From: SZUA-318 sp964412015
GTDB taxonomy: Bacteria; Gemmatimonadota; Gemmatimonadetes; Longimicrobiales; Gaopeijiaceae
DNA: 64,000 bases
Direction of reading: 5' to 3'
NCBI GenBank assembly: GCA_964412015.1
Contig: CAYPMO010000009.1
Coordinates: forward strand, 17,518-81,517
Below, in pieces: positions 58,444 through 64,000 of the stretch. The notes under the pieces were generated by a model. That model was not told where the DNA came from, did no database searches, and saw nothing but the letters and a program-made list of their open reading frames with translations. Numbering within the stretch: the stretch's first letter is position 1; each line of letters opens with the position of its first letter. A program made the translations under genes and the position numbers.

Positions 58444-60552
58444 ATGTCGTCGGTCAAGGAATACCCCACGGACCGCATCCGCAACGTCGCGGTCCTGGGA
58501 CACGGTGGATCGGGGAAGACCAGCCTCATTGACGCGCTGTGCTTCGTGTCGGGCACGTCCAAGCGCCACGGCAACGTGGGCGATGGGACGGCCCTCACGA
58601 TGCACACACCCGAGGAGCAGGCGCATCAGATCAGCATCCAGCTCACGCCGGCCTTCGCCGAGCATCTGGATACCAAGATCAACCTGTTGGACACGCCGGG
58701 CTACCTGGATTTCACGGGGGAGGCTCTCTCGGCGGTCCGGGTGGCGGACGCCGCCATCATTGTGGTCAGCGCCACCTCCGGCGTGGAGGTGGGCACGGAG
58801 CGTGTCTGGCACTACTGCGAGACCCGGGGAATCCCCCGGATCTTTTTTGTTTCGATGATGGATAAGGAGCACGCCAACTTCGAGGACGCCTACCAGCAGA
58901 TCAAGACGCGACTGACCGAGAAGGCGCTTCCCGTGGAGATCCCCGTCGGTGAGGGTTCCGACTTCCGCGCTATCATCAACCTCTTCTCCGAGAAGATGCA
59001 CGACTACAAGACGGGGACGGCCACGGGCGAGTACGACGAGACGGAGATCCCGCCCGGGGACAAGGACCGGGAAGCCCGGTGGGAGACGGAGCTCCAGGAG
59101 ACGCTGGCCACCACCGACGAGAAGCTTCTCGAGTCCTACCTGGAGGGGGGGCACATCGCCCGTGATGAGGCCATCGCGGCGATGGCGCGCGGGATGGCCC
59201 GCGGTGAGGTGTTTCCCGTCTTCTGCGGCTCGTCCACGCTCACGTACGGCATGAGGGCCCTCCTGCAGAAGCTGGTGGAGTTGTGCCCGTCGCCCTCGGA
59301 TTCCCGGCCCGAGAAGGCGAAGCGGCCGGGCCTCGACCAGGAGATCGAGGTCCACGCCACGGACGACGATACGGTCGCGGCGCTGGTCTTCAAGACGGCT
59401 GCCGAGCCCCACGTAGGCGAGCTCTCGTACTTCCGGATCTTCTCCGGCAAGATCACGAACAACATGGATGTGGTGAACGCGTCGGACGGTTCGAGCGAGA
59501 AGCTCAACCACCTGAGTATCGCGCTCGGCAAAGAGCGCATCGAGGTTCCGGTCCTCCACGCGGGGGACATCGGGGTGGTGGCGAAGCTCAAGCACACGCA
59601 CACGAACGACACGCTCTGCCACAAGGACAGACCGGTCGTCCTGACCCCGATCGGGTTTCCGACGCCCGACATCGCCATCGCGATCAAGGGCGCCACGCGC
59701 AACGACGAGGACAAGCTCGGCGAGGTGCTTCCGCGGCTGCACGAGGAAGACCCGACGTTCTCGGCGGCGTTCGACGGCGAGCTTCGCCAGACGATCGCAC
59801 GCGGCATGGGAGAGGTCCACCTCGACATCCAGTTCGAGCGCATGGCGCGCAAGTACGGTGTGACGGTCGAGACCGAACAGCCCCGAATCGCCTATCGCGA
59901 GACGATCACCGCGAAGGCCGAGGGGCAGGGACGCCACAAGAAGCAGACCGGCGGACGCGGCCAGTTCGGCGATTGCTGGATCCGCCTGGCCCCCAAGGAG
60001 CGCGGCACGGGCTACGAGTTCCTCGACTCGATCAAGGGCGGCGTGATCCCGGGCAAATACCTGCCGTCCGTGGACAAGGGGGTCCAGGAAGCGGCCGCGC
60101 GCGGGATCATCGCCGGGTATCCCGTCGTGGACTTCTCAGCCGATTGCTACTTCGGGTCGTACCACGCGGTGGATTCGTCGGACATCGCCTTCAAGCTCGC
60201 CGGTGCGCTCGCCTTCAAGAACGTGGCGGAGATGTGCCGTCCTATCCTTCTCGAGCCGGTTCTGGAGATCTCCGTCACGACGCCGGACGAGTATGTGGGC
60301 GACATCATGGGCGACCTGACGTCCCGGCGCGGCAAGGTCCTCGGCATGGAGCCGTCCGGGGGCCGTACGGTGATCAAGGCGCAGGTTCCCGAAGCGGAGC
60401 TCTACAAGTACGCATCCTTCCTCCGCTCCATGACCCAGGGCCGCGCAGCGCACGCGCGGCGGTTCCTAGGCTATGAGCCGGTCCCCGATCATCTCGCCCA
60501 GAAGATCGCGCACGACCGCAGGAAGGAGTTGGCTGAGGAGGCCAACAACTGA
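58444..60552 (+). CDS. fusA2: EF-G-like translational GTPase, paralogue with degenerate NKxD motif
   Basis: A 702-residue GTPase with the five EF-G domains. G1 is GHGGSGKTS; G3 reads NLLDTPGYLDFTGEA (Tyr instead of the usual His in DTPGH). G4, normally NKxD, reads VSMMDKE (Ser137-Met-Met-Asp140), so guanine recognition may be changed. The later domains are present: AIAIKGATRNDEDKLGEVLPRLHEEDPTF, GMGEVHLDIQFERM and ITAKAEGQGRHKKQTGGRGQFG. This fits the EF-G2 paralogue group better than the housekeeping EF-G, and no rpsL/rpsG/tuf neighbours are present. Confidence 0.85.
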   Translation: MSSVKEYPTDRIRNVAVLGHGGSGKTSLIDALCFVSGTSKRHGNVGDGTALTMHTPEEQAHQISIQLTPAFAEHLDTKINLLDTPGYLDFTGEALSAVRVADAAIIVVSATSGVEVGTERVWHYCETRGIPRIFFVSMMDKEHANFEDAYQQIKTRLTEKALPVEIPVGEGSDFRAIINLFSEKMHDYKTGTATGEYDETEIPPGDKDREARWETELQETLATTDEKLLESYLEGGHIARDEAIAAMARGMARGEVFPVFCGSSTLTYGMRALLQKLVELCPSPSDSRPEKAKRPGLDQEIEVHATDDDTVAALVFKTAAEPHVGELSYFRIFSGKITNNMDVVNASDGSSEKLNHLSIALGKERIEVPVLHAGDIGVVAKLKHTHTNDTLCHKDRPVVLTPIGFPTPDIAIAIKGATRNDEDKLGEVLPRLHEEDPTFSAAFDGELRQTIARGMGEVHLDIQFERMARKYGVTVETEQPRIAYRETITAKAEGQGRHKKQTGGRGQFGDCWIRLAPKERGTGYEFLDSIKGGVIPGKYLPSVDKGVQEAAARGIIAGYPVVDFSADCYFGSYHAVDSSDIAFKLAGALAFKNVAEMCRPILLEPVLEISVTTPDEYVGDIMGDLTSRRGKVLGMEPSGGRTVIKAQVPEAELYKYASFLRSMTQGRAAHARRFLGYEPVPDHLAQKIAHDRRKELAEEANN

Positions 60553-60591
60553 CGAGTCGGCCCGCTCGGCGCGTTTCACGGAAAGCGGGTC

Positions 60592-60933
60592 CTAGGCTGC
60601 GTTGTCCCTCTTCGCCAGCACGTCCTCGATGACCTCCTGGAGCGCTTCCTTGGGGTACGCGCCCACCACGCCGCCCACCGGCTCGCCGTCCTTGAAGAAG
60701 CCGATCGTGGGGATGGAGCGGATCCCGAACATGCCGGCGATCATCTGGTTTTCGTCCACGTTCACCTTCGCGAAGCGAACGCGGCCGTCGTACTCCTCGG
60801 ACAGCTCCTCCATGACGGGTGCCACCAGCCGGCATGGGCCGCACCAAGGCGCCCAGAAGTCCACGACGGTGAGCCCATCGCTCTTGACTACCTCATTCTC
60901 GAAGGTCGCATCGGTAATCTCGAAAACGGCCAT
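60592..60933 (-). CDS. trxA: Thioredoxin
   Basis: A 113-residue thioredoxin. VVDFWAPWCGPCRLVAPVMEEL holds the redox pair WCGPC, with the cis-proline in GIRSIPTIGFFKDGEPVGGVVGA. It reduces disulfides in the cytoplasm; no signal peptide is present if the ATG at 60933 is used, which gives the standard length. A longer frame to 61014 exists but adds a tail unlike thioredoxins. Confidence 0.95.
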   Translation of the reverse strand: MAVFEITDATFENEVVKSDGLTVVDFWAPWCGPCRLVAPVMEELSEEYDGRVRFAKVNVDENQMIAGMFGIRSIPTIGFFKDGEPVGGVVGAYPKEALQEVIEDVLAKRDNAA

Positions 60934-60986
60934 ATCTCGCAATGCCTCGTCGGAGACCCCGCCGGGGTCGTGAATCGTTTGATTAC

Positions 60987-61014
60987 AATATATGAATCTC
61001 GATATGTGATGCAA
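60987..61014 (-). promoter_or_regulatory. Candidate thioredoxin promoter
   Basis: On the minus strand TTGCAT (61014-61009), a 16-bp spacer and TATATT (60992-60987) lie in an AT-rich patch about 55 bases before the thioredoxin ATG. Confidence 0.4.
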
Positions 61015-61033
61015 GGGGGTCCAGATCGGAGCC

Positions 61034-63589
61034 CTAGAAGCGTCGGGAGACCCGCACGAACAGGTTTCGCCCCGGGCGGTAGAGCTTCACGGGGTCGAGG
61101 TGCGTCCGGTACTCGCGGTCCAGGACGTTCTCCACGCCGGCCGTGACGCGAGCGCCGGCCGCGTCCATGGCGAGCCGGGCGTGCACGACCATGTAGGCGG
61201 GCGTGGCCTTCTCGCCGGCGACGCTCGAGATCCGGTTCTGGGCGTCGGCGCCCTGCACCTCCAACTCGATCCAACGCAGAACCCGGCGGTGGAAGCTCCT
61301 CCGCAGCGCGCCCTCGAGCGTGAGGGGCGGGATGGCGGCCAGTGGCGCGTCCGCGTCCTCGTCGTCGGTGCGGGTGTAGGTCGCTCCGACCCGCAGTCCA
61401 AAACCGGACGGCAGCTCGGCCTCGGCGGAGCCGGACACACCCCGCAGGACGGCGCTTCCGACCGTGACGTACTCCCGGACGGGGCGCCCGGCCACCTCTT
61501 CTCCCGGGACCATCCTCAGGGAGACCATGTCTTCGAGCCGGTTGCGGAACCCGGTGACCGAAACGGAGGCGTGGTTCCCGGTCCACGACAGAGACGCCTC
61601 CGTATTGAGGCCCCGCTCGGTGGCCAGGTCGGCCCGCCCCCGGTACACGTAGCCGTCCGGCTTCAGGGCGAGGCCGTAGAGCTCCGTGGGATCCGGGTTG
61701 CGGTACCCCAGGCCGACGCTGCTGCGGGTCCCGAATCCTGCGCCGAGGTCGACGCGCAGACCCGCGTTTCCGGTCAGCACGGATTCGCTGGAGGACGAGG
61801 CGCCCTCGGCGACTCGGGTCACCCTGTCCAGACGGAGTCCCGAACTGACCGTCAGGGCGTCGGAGAGGTGCGTCTCGGTCTGGACGAATGCGCCGAGATC
61901 GGCGATCTCGACGGCCGGCCAGGTGCGGGAGGTGTACGTGCTGGGCGGCATGGACCCGGACGCCGATTCGGTCCATCGGGTGCCCTCGGCGAACCAGCGC
62001 GTGAGCTCCACGCCGACATCGGCTCGGAACCGGGACCCGGGCGTCAGGCGGAGCTGTGCCCGCGCCCCGGTGGTGGTGGAGAACGACGTCGCGTCCGCTC
62101 TGGATGTCATGGCGCCCATGGGCCCCTGCATGACGGCGTCCACCGTCATGTGGTGGTCGAGCCGCTGCCGGTAGGCTCGGAGGCTCACGCCGTCGAGCAC
62201 GCCGCGCGCGAGCTGCCAGCCGTAGTCCAGCGAGAGCGACGTCCTGGTCTCCTCCGGGATCGCCGCGCCGCTCATCGTGGGCCAACCGATGTCGCGTCCG
62301 GCGTAGACCTGCGCCTTCAGCGACAGGAGTTGGGCGTCGGCGGGTCTCAGGTCCAGCTTGCCGTCGCCCGTGATCTGACGGAACGACGACCCGTCCACGG
62401 TGCCCGCGGGGGTGCGGTAATCGCCGTAGGTGGACCCGTCCACCGCGATGCTCGCGCCGTAGCGCCCGCCACCCGTGCGGAGGGTCGCGCCGGCCGTCCC
62501 GCCGGGCACGGCGCTGGAAGCGCCCATGCGCAGTTCGCCCGAGGTGCCCACGCCCACTCCGGGACGGCTCGTGACGACGTTGATGACGCCGACGACGTTT
62601 CCCGACCCGTACAGCGCCGTTCCCGGCCCGGAGACGATCTCCACGCGATCCACCTGGGCCGGGTCGACCGACGCGAGCCCTTGGTCCATCCCGAACGTGC
62701 ATGCGCGGTGGACGCGGCTCCCGTCGATGAGGATCGCGACCCGCTCGCCGGAGAGTCCCCGGACGACCGGGCGGCTCCCCCATGAGCCCACACGGGAGTC
62801 CTGCACACCCTCCGCGTGCCGAAGGGCCTCCGCCACCGACGTCGCACCCGTGGCGTCCAGGTCGGCGCGATCCAGGACGGCGAGGGCCAGCGAGGTGCCG
62901 GCGGCGAGAACCTCACCCGCGCGCACGTCCACGGCGATGTGCTCGAGGAGGTAGGGCGACGGCTCCAGCCGGATCGGATCCGTCCACGCCGGAAGCGGAA
63001 CCGTCACCGCGGCATAGCCCATGCGCTCGACGGTCACCCGGTCCACCCCTGGAGGTAACGCCAGAGCGAAGGTCCCGTCGGCCGCGCTGAGGGTGAATGC
63101 CCGTCCTGCCGTCACGCCGGCCCCGATGACCGGACGCCCGGTGGAGGCGTCCAACACGGTGGCCGACACGCGCGCGACGCTCTGCTGGGCCGGAGCCGGG
63201 GATGCGAAGAGGAGCGCCGAGAGGAGCGCGCTCGAGAGCGCCGCCGCCCGTGCCGGCGGCGCCACGAGGACGTCCGGCACGTCGTTGCGCAGGGCGGGCA
63301 CTCCCGCGAGCGTCCCGGGCACGCAAACGCCCAGACACCGGCACTCGTCGGACGGCGTCTCGGGCGCGTCATGGGATATGTCGTGGTGCGTCGGCCCCGA
63401 GGCGCCCGGGAGGTGGTGCGGACAGTCGGGATCGTGGAGCCCGGGCCCGGCGAACGTGAAGTGCACCCACACGGCTCCCGCCAGCGTGAGGGCTCGGAAG
63501 GGCAGCGTCTGGGTCGTCACGGTCGGATCGGGTGTGGATCGCGTTCCGGGAAAAAAGGACAAAAGGGTGGGATTTGTCGAGACCCTCAT
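61034..63589 (-). CDS. TonB-dependent receptor of OprC/NosA copper type, with a His/Cys-rich N-terminal extension
   Basis: An 851-residue receptor. The C-terminal three quarters hold a carboxypeptidase-like segment (SATVLDASTGRPVIGAGV), a plug (VVRGLSGERVAILIDGSRV ... VEIVSGPGTALYGSGNVVGV) and a 22-strand barrel ending in VRVSRRF. Plug residues Cys297-TFG-Met301 form CxxxM, and His479-His-Met481 forms HxM, the two halves of the copper site known in OprC at similar spacing. Residues 1-130 are unusual: a first helix (TLAGAVWVHFTFAGPG), a His/Cys cluster (DPDCPHHL, THHDISHD, DECRCLGVCV) like DUF2946 proteins, then a second signal-like helix (ALSSALLSALLFASPAPAQQ). Start uncertain: ATG 63589 or GTG 63520. 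Confidence 0.85.
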   Translation of the reverse strand: MRVSTNPTLLSFFPGTRSTPDPTVTTQTLPFRALTLAGAVWVHFTFAGPGLHDPDCPHHLPGASGPTHHDISHDAPETPSDECRCLGVCVPGTLAGVPALRNDVPDVLVAPPARAAALSSALLSALLFASPAPAQQSVARVSATVLDASTGRPVIGAGVTAGRAFTLSAADGTFALALPPGVDRVTVERMGYAAVTVPLPAWTDPIRLEPSPYLLEHIAVDVRAGEVLAAGTSLALAVLDRADLDATGATSVAEALRHAEGVQDSRVGSWGSRPVVRGLSGERVAILIDGSRVHRACTFGMDQGLASVDPAQVDRVEIVSGPGTALYGSGNVVGVINVVTSRPGVGVGTSGELRMGASSAVPGGTAGATLRTGGGRYGASIAVDGSTYGDYRTPAGTVDGSSFRQITGDGKLDLRPADAQLLSLKAQVYAGRDIGWPTMSGAAIPEETRTSLSLDYGWQLARGVLDGVSLRAYRQRLDHHMTVDAVMQGPMGAMTSRADATSFSTTTGARAQLRLTPGSRFRADVGVELTRWFAEGTRWTESASGSMPPSTYTSRTWPAVEIADLGAFVQTETHLSDALTVSSGLRLDRVTRVAEGASSSSESVLTGNAGLRVDLGAGFGTRSSVGLGYRNPDPTELYGLALKPDGYVYRGRADLATERGLNTEASLSWTGNHASVSVTGFRNRLEDMVSLRMVPGEEVAGRPVREYVTVGSAVLRGVSGSAEAELPSGFGLRVGATYTRTDDEDADAPLAAIPPLTLEGALRRSFHRRVLRWIELEVQGADAQNRISSVAGEKATPAYMVVHARLAMDAAGARVTAGVENVLDREYRTHLDPVKLYRPGRNLFVRVSRRF

Positions 63590-63645
63590 GGGGGAGCGCC
63601 TGGAGAGAGGCTCCTCGGGGCCTCCCGCTGGCCCTCCGCATGCCC

Positions 63646-63652
63646 TAGGTTG
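63646..63652 (+). promoter_or_regulatory. Candidate -10 element TAGGTTG for thiC
   Basis: TAGGTTG ends seven bases before the first paired base of the TPP riboswitch, the right distance for transcription to start at the aptamer. Confidence 0.45.
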
Positions 63653-63658
63653 AAGTGA

Positions 63659-63767
63659 GCCGCCAGGGGCATCCCATCGGGTCCGGTGACCGTGACACCG
63701 CCGGCGCGACGGGATTGAGAGGACCCTCGGAACCTGATCCGGTTGAGACCGGCGGAGGGAGCGCGGC
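63659..63767 (+). promoter_or_regulatory. TPP (THI-element) riboswitch
   Basis: The aptamer core is clear: GGGATTGAGAGG (one base from the CTGAGA consensus), CCCTCGGAACCTGATCCGG, and GACCGGCGGAGGGAG, i.e. the pyrimidine- and pyrophosphate-sensing halves in the right order. Closing stem P1 is GCCGC (63659-63663) with GCGGC (63763-63767). It binds thiamin pyrophosphate and lies just upstream of thiC, its classical target. Confidence 0.93.
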
Positions 63768-63808
63768 GAACCAGGTTGCTCGCCTCCGCCGGATCTGCCC
63801 AAGAGGTG
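63751..63808 (+). promoter_or_regulatory. Riboswitch expression platform controlling translation of thiC
   Basis: GGCGGAGG (63751-63758, within the aptamer) is fully complementary to CCTCCGCC (63783-63790). CGCCTC (63781-63786) can instead pair with GAGGTG (63803-63808), the ribosome binding site of thiC, with one G-U pair. With TPP bound, the aptamer keeps its strand and the ribosome site is masked; without TPP, the first pairing frees it. Confidence 0.6.
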
Positions 63809-63815
63809 GAGAGCC

Positions 63816-64000
63816 ATGAGCGACATCAACGAGCGCGTCGAGACCGCCCCCGTCGCCGAGGAGGTGGGCACCGATTATCCCGGCGCCTTCCCGAATTCCC
63901 GGAAGGTCTACGTCGAGGGATCGAGGGGGATCCGCGTGCCCATGCGGGAGATCCACCTCTCGGGCGGCGAGCCGCCGCTGCGGGTGTACGACACGAGCGG
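63816..64000 (+). CDS. thiC: Phosphomethylpyrimidine synthase ThiC, N-terminal fragment
   Basis: The first 61 codons are in the window; the gene runs off the end. MSDINERVETAPV is followed by GAFPNSRKVYVEG, IRVPMREIHLSGG and LRVYDTSG, the well-conserved start of ThiC. This radical-SAM enzyme turns aminoimidazole ribotide into the pyrimidine part of thiamin. ATG at 63816 follows GAGGTGGAG, the site covered by the upstream TPP riboswitch. Confidence 0.95.
   Translation, partial: MSDINERVETAPVAEEVGTDYPGAFPNSRKVYVEGSRGIRVPMREIHLSGGEPPLRVYDTS

Noticed and set aside
58852..58866. Frameshift near the T6 run as the cause of the missing NKxD in the EF-G paralogue
   Set aside because: Both sides of the run read in the same frame as good EF-G sequence, so a single-base error is unlikely.
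60592..61014. Longer thioredoxin start at 61014
   Set aside because: It would add 27 residues unlike any thioredoxin N-terminus and would overlap the promoter-like patch.
1..64000. CRISPR arrays, tRNA or rRNA genes, insertion sequences, attachment sites
   Set aside because: No repeat-spacer pattern, cloverleaf, transposase or flanking duplication was seen; gaps between genes are all under 300 bases.

Overview
The window is about 64 kb of very GC-rich, densely packed bacterial chromosome. Several gene families point to Gemmatimonadota or a close relative. These are a SusC/SusD pair, a small lipoprotein that looks like an isolated TonB-receptor plug, an ADOP-type FtsX permease coupled to PadR, tandem M16 peptidases, an S46 dipeptidyl-peptidase and many GTGA/ATGA start-stop overlaps. 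Several promoters carry a TAnnTT(T)G or TAnnTTC element close to the Bacteroidota -7 box. I saw no tRNA, rRNA, CRISPR array, insertion sequence or phage gene. No gene-free interval reaches 300 bases.

Layout. 1-2.6 kb: end of a SusC receptor, SusD lipoprotein and plug-like lipoprotein. 2.6-4.8 kb: a PLP aminotransferase and a lone membrane protein. 4.8-11.3 kb: a minor-pilin operon (fimT/gspH, pilV, pilW, pilX-like) divergent from a LytTR regulator and LytS/AlgZ-type kinase. 11.4-13.8 kb: gpmI and a TPR protein. 13.9-21.4 kb: a ten-gene Mrp-type cation/proton antiporter operon with three antiporter-like subunits. 21.5-27.1 kb: four overlapping M16 peptidase genes, two catalytic and two not, alternating. 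27.2-31.7 kb: NUDIX hydrolase, ECF sigma and anti-sigma, holA, a SPOR protein and a membrane-anchored receiver. 31.8-36.9 kb: DUF302 and amidohydrolase genes divergent from a GNAT-nitrilase fusion and an SLC12-like transporter. 37-42 kb: mutS, a TonB C-terminal lipoprotein, ddl and rhomboid. 42-46.3 kb: GH2 and GH127 glycosidases, divergent from an ArsR regulator. 46.9-49.9 kb: S46 peptidase and an ICMT-like methyltransferase. 50-53.1 kb: padR and ADOP permease. 53.2-58.3 kb: XRE regulator with a membrane partner, a secreted alpha/beta hydrolase, an ABC-2 exporter and a membrane protein. 58.4-64 kb: an EF-G paralogue, thioredoxin, a copper-type TonB receptor, and a TPP riboswitch leading into thiC, which runs off the end.

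How the parts work together. Most of the content concerns the envelope: outer-membrane uptake, peptide and glycan breakdown, pili, ion homeostasis and export. The observations I rate highest are: a TonB receptor carrying a CxxxM...HxM copper site and a His/Cys-rich head; phased LytTR-type repeats between an AlgZ/AlgR-like pair and minor-pilin genes; three CTTAAC repeats spaced exactly 21 bp apart around the XRE promoter; a sigma-54-like promoter before an ECF sigma gene; a nitrilase whose catalytic Cys is Ser; and an EF-G paralogue whose NKxD motif reads SMMD. All functions are read from sequence and recalled family knowledge. No database search was run.
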